A stretch of 64,000 bases of DNA from CAYVFC01 sp964450715 (GTDB lineage Bacteria > Myxococcota_A > Polyangia > Polyangiales > JAFGIB01), in NCBI GenBank assembly GCA_964450715.1, contig CAYVFC010000029.1, positions 1 to 64,000 on the forward strand, given 5' to 3'. The notes under the pieces are model-generated. The model saw nothing but the letters and a program-made list of their open reading frames with translations. It was not told the DNA's origin and made no database searches. Positions 45,073-53,758 of the stretch are shown here, one piece after another (position 1 is the first letter of the stretch; the number at the start of each line of letters is the position of its first letter). Both the position numbers and the translations under genes were made by a program.

Positions 45073-46440
45073 TCAACCCTCCTCGCGGCCGAGCTCGTCG
45101 ACCAGCTCGAGCAGCGTTTCGCGGCGGTTGATATCGGGATCTTCCAGCACTCGATCCAGCGCCTTCCGCAGCACCTCCCCGATTTGGGGACCGGGCCCAA
45201 TGCCGAGCCGCTGCATAACATCGTTTCCGTCGATGGCCAGTTGTCCGACGCTCAAAGCTGCCTTCTGCGCGACCACGGCCTGTACGCGCGCCTGTAGCCG
45301 GTCCAGGCCAGCGATCTCGTTCTCGGCGTCCAGCCCCTTGGCCAGCAGATCGGCCCGGCCGAGCGCCAGCAGGTCCGGCACCCGGTCCACGCCGACCCGG
45401 CGGAGGAAACGTCGGACCGCCGCGTCGGTCCATTGCTCGGTATAGCAGATCAGGTGGTGACGGATCAGGTGCACGATGCGCTCTCGCTCGCCGCTCGAGA
45501 ACCTGTAGCGCTTCAGCCAGCCGTCGGCCATCTGTGCGCCGATGCGCTCGTGCTCGTAGAAGGTGTGGTCTCCGGTCTTCTCGGAGAGGACCCTGGCGCG
45601 CGGCTTGCCGAGATCGTGAAAGAGCGCCGCCACCCTGAGCTCGGGATCGATGGGCGTCAGGTCGAGGCAGCGCATGGTGTGGGTCCAGACATCGTATGCG
45701 TGGCAGCGGTTCTGCTCGCATCCGACCTGCTCCAGCAGCTCGGGACAGGTCACGCCGAGAATGCCGCTTTTTCGCATCAGCTCGAAACCGACCGACGGCT
45801 CGGGCGCCTTCATCAGTTTCAGCCATTCGTCGCGTACGCGTTCGCGCGAGACCCGGCGATAACGCTCGAGCGCGTCGGGGATGGCGGCCAGCGTGTGTTC
45901 TTCCAGTCGGAAATGCAGGGTCGCTGCAAAGCGTACCGCGCGCAACACCCGCAGGCCGTCCTCGCCGAACCGGCCGCCCGGATCTCCAACGGCGCGCAAC
46001 AAGCGCTCGCGGATATCCTCCAGCCCTCCGAAAGGATCGATCAGGCGCTCCTCGACCGGATCGTAGGCGATGGCGTTGACGGTAAAATCGCGGCGGGAGA
46101 GATCCTGCTCCAGGTCGTCGATGAAGACCACCGAGTCGGGATGGCGCGCGTCCGAGTAGCCGCCCTCCCCTCTCAACGTGGTAACCTCGTAGCGTCCACC
46201 CTTCCATAGCACCGTGACCGTGCCATGGGCGATACCGGTATCAATCACGCGCCGGAACAGACGCCTGACTTGTTCCGGCCGAGCATCGGTGGCCATGTCC
46301 CAGTCCTCGGGCTGCCGGCCCAGCAGCAGGTCGCGCAGGCTTCCCCCCACGATCCAGACGCGATGGCCGCCGTCCCGCAGCTTGCGACACAGACCCAATA
46401 CCGATCCCGGCACCTTTTCCTTCAAGGACGAGGGCGACAC
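45073..46440 (-). CDS. cca: CCA tRNA nucleotidyltransferase with HD domain
   Basis: 455 aa from a GTG at 46440. The nucleotidyltransferase head has VWIVGGSLRDLLLGRQPEDWDMATDA with the DWD metal pair, then RRDFTVNAIAYDP and the ERxxDE-type LRVLRAVRFAATLHF. The C-terminal HD domain (VAALFHDLGKPRARV and HERIGAQMADGWL) gives phosphohydrolase activity in many CCA-adding enzymes. It adds or repairs CCA at tRNA 3' ends. Poly(A) polymerase PcnB is a close relative; the HD domain and DWDMAT favour CCA. It heads the operon with cpsB. Confidence 0.85.
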   Translation of the reverse strand: MSPSSLKEKVPGSVLGLCRKLRDGGHRVWIVGGSLRDLLLGRQPEDWDMATDARPEQVRRLFRRVIDTGIAHGTVTVLWKGGRYEVTTLRGEGGYSDARHPDSVVFIDDLEQDLSRRDFTVNAIAYDPVEERLIDPFGGLEDIRERLLRAVGDPGGRFGEDGLRVLRAVRFAATLHFRLEEHTLAAIPDALERYRRVSRERVRDEWLKLMKAPEPSVGFELMRKSGILGVTCPELLEQVGCEQNRCHAYDVWTHTMRCLDLTPIDPELRVAALFHDLGKPRARVLSEKTGDHTFYEHERIGAQMADGWLKRYRFSSGERERIVHLIRHHLICYTEQWTDAAVRRFLRRVGVDRVPDLLALGRADLLAKGLDAENEIAGLDRLQARVQAVVAQKAALSVGQLAIDGNDVMQRLGIGPGPQIGEVLRKALDRVLEDPDINRRETLLELVDELGREEG

Positions 46441-46476
46441 GGGCGGTACTGTACCCGCCCCTGCTCGTGTCCGCGA

Positions 46477-46582
46477 GTGACCTTTCGAAAAGACGCGGCG
46501 TGCCGTCTCTTTCTAATCCAATCCGGGATTTTCGTCAGTCCCTACCGAAACCGGGTTTCGCCGCGTCTTTTCGAAAGGTCAC
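46477..46582. repeat. Inverted repeat with perfect 24-bp arms
   Basis: Left arm 46477-46500 and right arm 46559-46582 are exact reverse complements, 58 bp apart. The interior has a further 15-bp palindrome (46546-46560). It lies in the 371-bp divergent gap between cca and the S41 peptidase gene, and neither arm matches families A or B. I recognise no other feature in this gap. Confidence 0.8.
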
Positions 46583-46811
46583 CTCAGCGCGCCTTCCCTT
46601 ACTTTTTGCCGATCAGCGACATGGTTTGCCGTATGCGGGGGCACAAGAGGAGCGTCCCCCGCCGACCGGTCCCGGCCTTCCCGCGCCCCCCCCCGAGACG
46701 CCGGCAAGGGAAAAGCGATCAAGTCGTACTAGAAAACCGCGAGCGGCCGGGGGCGATCTGGATTATGCTGACGAGAAATAGCACTTATCGAAGACCCGGA
46801 TCCCCATCCCG

Positions 46812-49800
46812 ATGCCCGCCAGCCGACCCCCGATCTGGATGCGACCTTTGCTCGCATTGGTCGCCGTCTCAGCCGCCTATCTCGTCACCTTTCACTGGCC
46901 CCAGTACAACGGCCTGGACTTCGATATCGACACCTCGCCGAGCGTGAAGGCAGCCCGCAACCGGGCGCCCTACGACCTGTCGCGAGTCCGGGTGCTGAAG
47001 ACCGTGATCAAGAAGGCCAACGAAGAGTACGTGGAGCCGGCGCGTATCATACAGAAGAAGATGTTGCTGGCCGGTCTGGATGCGATCCAGCGAACGGTAG
47101 CGCCGGTCCTGGTGCACTACCACAATGGCGACTCGGAGCTCGTCGTGCAGGTCAACGACGGGAAGAAGAAGTTCGGCGTAGACGACGTCGACTCGCCCTG
47201 GGCTCTGACCTGGCGTTTTCAGAAGATCTTCGGCTTCCTGCAGAAAAACCTGCGGGACGAGGAGGTCAAGCTGCGGGACGTGGAGTACGCAGCAGTCAAC
47301 GGCATGCTGCGAACGCTGGATCCGCACTCGGTGCTGCTCTCGCCGGAGGAGTACGCGGAGATGCAGCTCAATACCCAGGGTTCCTTCGGAGGCCTGGGTA
47401 TCGTCATCTCCATCCGGGACGGGCAGCTCACGGTCATCCGACCCATACCGGACACGCCGGCCTCTAACGCCGGGCTCAAGGCGGGCGACCGCATCGTCAA
47501 GATCAACGACGAGTCCACCATGAACATGCCGCTGGAGGAAGCGGTACAGCGACTGCGCGGCGATCCCGGAACCTCGGTCACGGTATGGATCGTGCGCGAG
47601 GGACAGCGGGGGTGGACCAAGCCGCGGCGCTTCGACGTGGTGCGGGCGGTCATCCACATCGAATCGGTCGAGTCGCGGATGCTGAGCGATGGCGTGGGGC
47701 TGATCCGCGTCAAGAGCTTTCAGTCCAATACCTGCGAGGACATGAACGAGGCGCTGGCCGAGCTGCGCGGCCAAGGGATCCGCGGCCTGGTCCTCGACCT
47801 GCGGGACAACCCGGGAGGGCTGTTGCAGCAGGCGGTCTGCGCGGCCGACATTTTTTTAACGAGCGGCACCATCGTCACCACCTCTTCCAACGACCCGAAC
47901 AAGCGGGATCGCAAGCTCGCGCGCAGGGACGGCACCGAGCCCGATTATCCCATGGTGGTTTTGTCCAACGGGGGTAGCGCCTCGGCCAGCGAGATCGTGG
48001 CCGGAGCGCTTCAGAGCCACGGCCGGGCTCTGGTGGTCGGCCAGAAGACCTTTGGCAAGGGGTCTGTGCAGGTCCTCTACGACGACAAGCGCGACGGATG
48101 GGCGCTCAAGCTCACCGTAGCCCAGTACCTGACGCCGGGCGATGTCTCCATCCAGGGCGTGGGTATCGTTCCCGATATCGCCATCGATCCCATGACCGTC
48201 GACCGGCTAGACATGGACCTGGAGGTCAACAAGGGATACCTGCGCGAGTCCGACCTGTCCGCGCACCTGACCCACGACCGGGCGCGCGAGTCGATCGAAC
48301 CGGCGACGGTGCTGCGCTACTACCTGCCCCTGGAGACGCGCCAGCGGCTTCAGCAGGCCGAGCCCGAGGAGCTCGAGCAGAACGAGCGCGAGGACGAGTT
48401 TCTCACCCGCTTCTCGCGCGACCTGCTGGCCCGGGCCAAGAGGGCCGGGCGCCGCGACATGTTACAGGACGCCGGTCCGGTCATCGAGCAGACCAGGGCC
48501 GACGAGATGAAGCTGGCGGTCAAGGAGCTCAGAAAGCTCGGAGTAGACTGGAGCCTGGGTGAGGACCAGGGGCCGAGCGAGGTTCAGGTCCGGGTCTCCA
48601 CCAGCCAACCGGACAATGTCGCGCGCGCCGGCGACTCCTTGCAGCTGACGGTGGAAGTGAAAAATGTCGGTCGAGCGCCGCTCTATCAGCTCCGGGCGGT
48701 CACCAAGAGCGACTACAGGCTCTTCAGCGACCGCGAGCTGGTCTTCGGCAAGCTGGATCCCGGGCGGTCGCGTAAATGGTCGGCCACGCTCGGGTTGTGC
48801 CGCACCGAGGAGAAGAAACGCTCCTGCCTGTTACCGCGTAGCATGCCGGACCGGGCGGACGGGATTCGCATCGAGTTCGACGAGGCGCACGGTCACGCCC
48901 CGCCCACTGCCGAGGTGCGCACCCGGGTAGAGGCTCTCCCCCAACCCCAGTTCGCCTATCTCCTGCAGCTGGCGGACAATATCCGCGGAAACGGCGACGG
49001 CCGGTTGCAGCGCGGCGAATCGGCCACCCTCTACCTGATCGTGAAGAACATCGGAAAGGGAAAAGCGCACGAGACGCTGGCTACCCTGCGCAATCTCACC
49101 GGCCGCGGCATCCTGCTACGCGACGGCCGTTTCCAGCTCGGCGAGATCCCTCCCGGAGAGGAGCGCACGGTCGCCTTTACCTTCGAGGTTTTGACCGACA
49201 GCGAGTCGGATGAGGCCAGGCTCGAAGTTGGCATAATGGACACCGAGCTGTTGCAGCGCGCCGGGGAAAAGCTCGTCTTCCCCATCGTCGCGGCGCCCGA
49301 GAAGCCTCCGCGACCTGCGACCGGCAAGGTCGGCGTGCGCGCCGGCGCAGCGGTCAGAGAACAGCCGGCGGCGGGCGCGCAAGTGGTGGCCAAAGTACAG
49401 GCGGCGACTCTGGATCTACCGGCCGAAGCCCGCTACGGCGGCTTCACCCGGATCGACCTCGGGGAGGGACGCCCCGGCTGGGTCGCGGACGGCGATATCG
49501 TCGCGAATGCGGGAGGAGACAGAGGGCAGTTGCGCAACCATCTCGGTCACAGCCCTCCGAGCCTCGAGATCGACCAAGGCGATGCCCTGGTGACCCGAAA
49601 GAGCAGTATCCGCATCGGTGGGCGAGCGATCGATAACTCACGCGTACACGACCTATACCTGTTCGTGGACGCCAACAAGGTCTTCTACCAATCGAACCGG
49701 GGAGCATCCGATCCCGGAACGGCCGTCTTCGACGCCGAGGTGCCGTTACATCCGGGTATCAACTACATAACCATCGTGGCCCGGGAGAGCGACGACATCG

Positions 49801-49901
49801 TTTCGCGCAGGACCTTCGTAGTGCGGCGCGATGCACCAGACGGTTCGTTGCTGGAGACGCCGAAAATCGACGAGGGCTTGATCTTTAATCTGGAAGAGTA
49901 A
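46812..49901 (+). CDS. Large S41-family serine peptidase with PDZ and C-terminal repeats
   Basis: 1029 aa, far above the usual 400-450 for a C-terminal processing peptidase. An N-terminal membrane segment (about 10-30) is followed by a domain of about 170 residues. PDZ residues about 205-290 (LTVIRPIPDTPASNAGLKAGDRIVKIND). The catalytic Ser lies in LSNGGSASASEIVAGAL (about 385) with Lys in VVGQKTFGKGSV (about 411). After about 600 come two CARDB/Ig-like domains, an SH3-like domain (about 830-900) and a final beta-domain. It resembles the MXAN_5808-type family of Myxococcus, an inference from memory. It cuts C-termini of periplasmic proteins. Confidence 0.85.
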   Translation: MPASRPPIWMRPLLALVAVSAAYLVTFHWPQYNGLDFDIDTSPSVKAARNRAPYDLSRVRVLKTVIKKANEEYVEPARIIQKKMLLAGLDAIQRTVAPVLVHYHNGDSELVVQVNDGKKKFGVDDVDSPWALTWRFQKIFGFLQKNLRDEEVKLRDVEYAAVNGMLRTLDPHSVLLSPEEYAEMQLNTQGSFGGLGIVISIRDGQLTVIRPIPDTPASNAGLKAGDRIVKINDESTMNMPLEEAVQRLRGDPGTSVTVWIVREGQRGWTKPRRFDVVRAVIHIESVESRMLSDGVGLIRVKSFQSNTCEDMNEALAELRGQGIRGLVLDLRDNPGGLLQQAVCAADIFLTSGTIVTTSSNDPNKRDRKLARRDGTEPDYPMVVLSNGGSASASEIVAGALQSHGRALVVGQKTFGKGSVQVLYDDKRDGWALKLTVAQYLTPGDVSIQGVGIVPDIAIDPMTVDRLDMDLEVNKGYLRESDLSAHLTHDRARESIEPATVLRYYLPLETRQRLQQAEPEELEQNEREDEFLTRFSRDLLARAKRAGRRDMLQDAGPVIEQTRADEMKLAVKELRKLGVDWSLGEDQGPSEVQVRVSTSQPDNVARAGDSLQLTVEVKNVGRAPLYQLRAVTKSDYRLFSDRELVFGKLDPGRSRKWSATLGLCRTEEKKRSCLLPRSMPDRADGIRIEFDEAHGHAPPTAEVRTRVEALPQPQFAYLLQLADNIRGNGDGRLQRGESATLYLIVKNIGKGKAHETLATLRNLTGRGILLRDGRFQLGEIPPGEERTVAFTFEVLTDSESDEARLEVGIMDTELLQRAGEKLVFPIVAAPEKPPRPATGKVGVRAGAAVREQPAAGAQVVAKVQAATLDLPAEARYGGFTRIDLGEGRPGWVADGDIVANAGGDRGQLRNHLGHSPPSLEIDQGDALVTRKSSIRIGGRAIDNSRVHDLYLFVDANKVFYQSNRGASDPGTAVFDAEVPLHPGINYITIVARESDDIVSRRTFVVRRDAPDGSLLETPKIDEGLIFNLEE

Positions 49902-49979
49902 CGCCTGTCGTGGCAAGAAGACGCGGCTCGGTGGCTGTGACGGCCGCCGGCAACCCCTCTGGCGGAGGAGCGAGAAGCC

Positions 49980-50588
49980 GTGAAGATCATCTGCCTGGAC
50001 CTGGAAGGCGTTCTGGTACCCGAAGTCTGGATCAACTTCGCCGAGTTTACCGGAATTGAGCAGCTCAGGCTCACCACCCGGGACGTTTCCGACTACGACG
50101 AGCTGATGCGAGGCCGGTTGGCCATCCTCGGGGAACACAAGCTGGGGCTCCCCCAGATTCAACAAGTGATCGCGAAGATGGAGCCCCTGGAGGGCGCGCG
50201 CGCCTTTCTCGACCGTCTGCGCCAGCGATATCAGGTCATTATCTTATCGGATACATACTACGAGTTTGCCGCACCACTGATCGCCAAGCTAGGCTCACCG
50301 ACCCTTTTCTGCCACTCCCTGCAGGTGGCCGAGGACGGCGCCATCACCGACTACTGCCTCCGCCAGCCCGACTCCAAACGAAAGGCGGTGCAGGCGCTAC
50401 ACACTCTCAACTTCCGCATCATCGCCGTGGGCGATTCCTATAATGATACGAGCATGCTGTCTGAGGCCGATGCGGGCATTCTCTTCCGTGCCCCGGCCAA
50501 CGTCATCCGGGAGTTTCCCGACTTCTCCCACGCCGAGCGGTACGACGAGCTGGAAACGGAGATCGACGCCCGCGCGCGCGTTATCTGA
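49980..50588 (+). CDS. thrH: ThrH-type phosphoserine phosphatase/homoserine phosphotransferase
   Basis: 202 aa from a GTG with GGAGGAG upstream. Near-diagnostic ThrH N-terminus ICLDLEGVLVPEVWINFAEFTG, followed by LSDTYYEFAAPLI, and the Lys and Asp motifs in LRQPDSKRKAV and VGDSYNDTSMLSEA. The enzyme dephosphorylates phosphoserine and can transfer the phosphate to homoserine, linking serine and threonine synthesis. Cytoplasmic and of normal length. It follows the S41 gene by 78 bp. Confidence 0.92.
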   Translation: MKIICLDLEGVLVPEVWINFAEFTGIEQLRLTTRDVSDYDELMRGRLAILGEHKLGLPQIQQVIAKMEPLEGARAFLDRLRQRYQVIILSDTYYEFAAPLIAKLGSPTLFCHSLQVAEDGAITDYCLRQPDSKRKAVQALHTLNFRIIAVGDSYNDTSMLSEADAGILFRAPANVIREFPDFSHAERYDELETEIDARARVI

Positions 50589-50693
50589 GCTCGAAAAGAC
50601 CGGTGTGCCGAGATCCGGTTTCACCCGGTCCGGATTCGCCCCTCGAGCTTTACCCGTGAGAGGAATCGTGATACTGCTGTTTTACTAGGCGGG

Positions 50694-50804
50694 ATGGACG
50701 ACGAAGCCTCTCCTTCAGCCGGAATAGCACCGGAAGACCCTGTGGCGGCGAAGCCTCCGGTCGAACGCGCAACGCGTCGCGACCCATCGGGCCGCGGGTT
50801 CTGA
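50694..50804 (+). CDS. Possible 36-codon leader peptide before the CNNM gene
   Basis: An ATG with GGCGGG just upstream opens a 36-codon frame rich in Pro, Ala, Asp and Arg. It ends in TGA two bases before the GTG start of the next gene, which itself lacks a good ribosome site. This would couple translation of the two. It may equally be a chance frame; no homology is recognised. Confidence 0.3.
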   Translation: MDDEASPSAGIAPEDPVAAKPPVERATRRDPSGRGF

Positions 50805-50806
50805 TC

Positions 50807-52135
50807 GTGCTGGCTCTGATCGCGGCTCTGCTGTGTGTATTCGCCAACGCGTTTTTCGTGGCGGCGGAGTTCGCGCTGGCTCGCGTTCGCCCTACCGAGG
50901 TGGAGGCACAGGCGCGCACGGGGGACAAGCAGGCCGTACGTACCCTACGGATCAGCCGCCAGCTGGACTCCTATCTGACGGCGACGCAGCTGGGGATCAC
51001 CTTGGCCTCGCTGGGACTGGGCTGGCTCGGCGAGCCCGCGCTGGCGCACCTGATCGAGGGTCCACTGGTGTCGGCCGGTCTGTCGCAGGCGGCGGTACAC
51101 GGGGTGGCGCTGGCCATGGCCTTCGCCATTATCAGCATCCTGCACATCGTAGTGGGCGAGCTGGTTCCCAAGTCGCTCGCCATCATGCAGCCGCTGGCGG
51201 TCTCGCGCTGGACCTCCCGCCCGATGATCGCCTTCTACTACTTCATGTTACCGATCATCTATCCCCTCAACGCTTTCTCGCTCTACCTGCTGCGCCGAGC
51301 CGGGTTGCAGCCGGGGGAGCAGGCGGAGGGCGCCCTTTCCGCGGAGGAGATCCGTCTCATCGTCCGGGAGTCCTTCAAGGATGAGAACAAGGAGGGCACC
51401 AAGCGCGAGCTGCTGGAACGGGTGCTGATGGCCACGGACCGCCCGGTGCGCGCCATCATGATTCCGCGGGTGGACATGGTCGCCTTGTCGCTCACGGCCG
51501 ACATCGATCACTGGTTAGATACCATCCGTAAATCGGGATTCAGCCGCTATCCGGTGAGCGAGAACGGCGACCCGGACAAGATCGTCGGGTACATCTATGC
51601 CAAGGATCTACTGCTCTCCGCCACGCCGCCCAAGCGGGGGCTGCGCGGTTTGAAGCGCGATCTGCTCTTCGTGCCCGAGTCCTCGACGGTGGGCGACCTG
51701 CTGACCCGCTTCCGGGCCACGCGCATTCCTATAGCCGTGGTGGTAGACGAGTACGGCGGCACCAGCGGCTTGGTCACGGTCAAGGATCTGGTCGACGAGC
51801 TGGTGGGGGACCTGCTCGACGAGCTGGGAACCGATGAGCGACAGGTCGTCGAGAAAGAGGACGGGTTGCTGGTGGCCGACGGCTCGCTGCCCATCACCGA
51901 TCTCCCGCTCGACGACCCGGGCGCGACCATCGATTGCTCCTGCGACACCTTGGGCGGCTACATCATCTCTGAGCTCGGCCGGCTGGCGCGTCCGGGAGAC
52001 CACGTGCGGCTCGGCCAGTTCGAGGTCACGGTCGAGGATGTCCGCAGCCGGCGCATCGGACGGGTGGTATTGCGCAGGAGCAAGCAGTCGTTGGTTCCGC
52101 CGGCGGACGAGGGCACGGAAAACCACAAGGGGTAG
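50807..52135 (+). CDS. CNNM/CBS/CorC transporter-like membrane protein (hemolysin family)
   Basis: 442 aa from a GTG. The CNNM membrane domain (about 1-190) carries FFVAAEFALARVRPTEV and VGELVPKSLAIMQPLA. A CBS pair (about 215-340) includes MIPRVDMVALSL and IPIAVVVDEYGGTSGLVTVKDLVDELVGDL, and a CorC/HlyC C-terminal domain (about 350-430) follows. The family (YtfL, CorB/CorC-type) exports Mg2+ or Na+ or protects against metal stress, despite its hemolysin name. The start has weak ribosome-site support but matches the family N-terminus. Confidence 0.9.
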   Translation: MLALIAALLCVFANAFFVAAEFALARVRPTEVEAQARTGDKQAVRTLRISRQLDSYLTATQLGITLASLGLGWLGEPALAHLIEGPLVSAGLSQAAVHGVALAMAFAIISILHIVVGELVPKSLAIMQPLAVSRWTSRPMIAFYYFMLPIIYPLNAFSLYLLRRAGLQPGEQAEGALSAEEIRLIVRESFKDENKEGTKRELLERVLMATDRPVRAIMIPRVDMVALSLTADIDHWLDTIRKSGFSRYPVSENGDPDKIVGYIYAKDLLLSATPPKRGLRGLKRDLLFVPESSTVGDLLTRFRATRIPIAVVVDEYGGTSGLVTVKDLVDELVGDLLDELGTDERQVVEKEDGLLVADGSLPITDLPLDDPGATIDCSCDTLGGYIISELGRLARPGDHVRLGQFEVTVEDVRSRRIGRVVLRRSKQSLVPPADEGTENHKG

Positions 52136-52151
52136 AGCGGCGCTCGTTCAG

Positions 52152-52805
52152 TCAGTCCGGGCGATCCGCGGCAGAGAGCGAGAAGAGCGCCGCGAAGGGC
52201 AGCAGGGCTTCCGGCAGCTCGCCGTGGCGTTTGCGGTGTTCCCAGAGAACCACGGCGGCACGGTCGAAGGCACGGGTTACCGGAACCTCTTCGAAGCGCA
52301 GATCCGGATCCGCTTCGGCTTCGATCCGCTCTACCGTCTCCTCGGTGGCCAGCGGGAGGAAGTGCGCGCGGCTCACCCCCCCGTCCCGCGTCCACCGCAG
52401 CAAGAGCGTTTCCAGAAAAGGTCCGAAGAGCGGCCTGGCATAGAGCAGCGCACCGCGCGTCTCGTCGCCGGCGAAAAGCGCCCGCTCGCGTCCCGTCGCC
52501 ACCGGCGCGCCGCTCGCTGCCGCGCTCAGCGCGCAGGCGATGTCGCGGCACAGCTCGGCGTCGGGCTCCACCCCCAGGAGCGCGACGAGAACGGTCGATA
52601 CCTCGACGCTCCCGCTCGCTGCGTCGGTCACAATCGCCTCGACCAGCGCGCGCCTGATCGGGGGCGCAAATGCCGCGTAAGCCAGCGCGAGCCCGGCGGC
52701 CGCTTCCGGGTCTCGACTCGCACGCTCCAGCAGCGTCACGAACGCGGACGACACCGGGTGGGTTTTGGCCAGAGGCATCAAGGAACGCGGGGCTCCTTCG
52801 CTCAT
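52152..52805 (-). CDS. Unknown protein, Ala/Leu-rich
   Basis: 217 aa, no signal peptide or membrane segment. Rich in Ala, Leu, Glu and Arg, mostly helical by eye. Blocks such as LALAYAAFAPPIRRALVEAIVTDAASG and RFEEVPVTRAFDRAAVVLWEHRKRHGELPEALLPFAAL have no family I recognise. Convergent with the CNNM gene, 16 bp from its stop, and divergent from the FliA-like sigma factor gene. Confidence 0.62.
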   Translation of the reverse strand: MSEGAPRSLMPLAKTHPVSSAFVTLLERASRDPEAAAGLALAYAAFAPPIRRALVEAIVTDAASGSVEVSTVLVALLGVEPDAELCRDIACALSAAASGAPVATGRERALFAGDETRGALLYARPLFGPFLETLLLRWTRDGGVSRAHFLPLATEETVERIEAEADPDLRFEEVPVTRAFDRAAVVLWEHRKRHGELPEALLPFAALFSLSAADRPD

Positions 52806-52913
52806 GACCCCTTAATACACCCCGGTCCGCCCCCCCGCCATCGATACCGTAAAACGGTGGCGCTCAACGCTCTTGACGACAGCGGCGGCTGTGGGTAACC
52901 GACGGACAAGGCG

Positions 52914-53585
52914 ATGCACGACGAGCGACAGTTCACCGAGCAGTACGAGGGGTTGGTACGTAATATCGCCGTCAAGACCCGCGACCAGCTCTGCCTGCCC
53001 TGCGAGATCGATGACCTGCTCGGCTATGGATTCCGAGGGCTGCTTGAGGCCAGGGAGCGCTTCGACCCCTCGCAGGGGGTGCAGTTCAAGACCTACGCGC
53101 ACTACCGGATCCGCGGCGCGATTATCGACGGGGTACGCAAGATGGTCGACCTGCCCCGGCGCGCCTTTGCCCGGATTCGCGCGGCCCGGATCCTCGATGC
53201 CGAGTGTGAGTCCGCGGGGAAGATGCGGGTCGCGGTGGAGCAATCGAGAACCGATCTGTACGCGAGTCTGCAAGGGGTCGACGCTATCCTCTCCCGGGTG
53301 GTGACCGCCTACTCGCTCGGGAACATCCTAGACCTCGAGCCGGAGGAGACAGAGACACCGGAGGACCGGGCCATCGCCCGCGAGCAGAAGCAGGCAGCGC
53401 TCGAGGCCCTGGAGAGTTTGCCGGAACGGGAACGGTTGTTGCTGCGGTGCGTATACCTAGAGGAGCGCTCCATCGACGAAGTCGCCCGGCAGCTGGGAAT
53501 CAGCAAGTCATGGGCAAGCCGCGTGCACGGCAAGGCACTGGACAAGCTTCGGCGCCAGATCGAGCGGCCGCGCGCCCGACGTTGA
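52914..53585 (+). CDS. FliA/WhiG-like sigma factor
   Basis: 223 aa with sigma regions 2, 3 and 4. Region 2 has DDLLGYGFRGLLEARERFDPSQGVQFKTYAHYRIRGAIIDGVR, where the YAHYRIRGAIIDGVR stretch is characteristic of the sigma-28 (FliA) and SigB/WhiG group. Region 4 (SLPERERLLLRCVYLEERSIDEVARQLGISKSWASRVHGKALDKLRRQI) binds the -35 element. In other bacteria this class controls flagella, motility or development. No flagellar genes lie in the window, so the regulon is open. Confidence 0.9.
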   Translation: MHDERQFTEQYEGLVRNIAVKTRDQLCLPCEIDDLLGYGFRGLLEARERFDPSQGVQFKTYAHYRIRGAIIDGVRKMVDLPRRAFARIRAARILDAECESAGKMRVAVEQSRTDLYASLQGVDAILSRVVTAYSLGNILDLEPEETETPEDRAIAREQKQAALEALESLPERERLLLRCVYLEERSIDEVARQLGISKSWASRVHGKALDKLRRQIERPRARR

Positions 53586-53758
53586 TTGCGCGCCGGTCGT
53601 CCGGCCGGCGTCATGCAATCAGCCAACGAGGCGATCTCCTCGGCAAGTGACCAGGTGGTACTTGGGTGCGACCGGTGGCGCCGGCTGCTATAGTGCGCCT
53701 CCCCGCCTGGGCCTGTAGGGTATTAGCGGGCGCCCTTCTCCCCGATTGCGAGGCAACC

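Noticed and set aside
44897..46207. Long alternative frame over cca and cpsB
   Set aside because: It is out of frame with motifs that clearly define the nucleotidyltransferase and PHP phosphatase.
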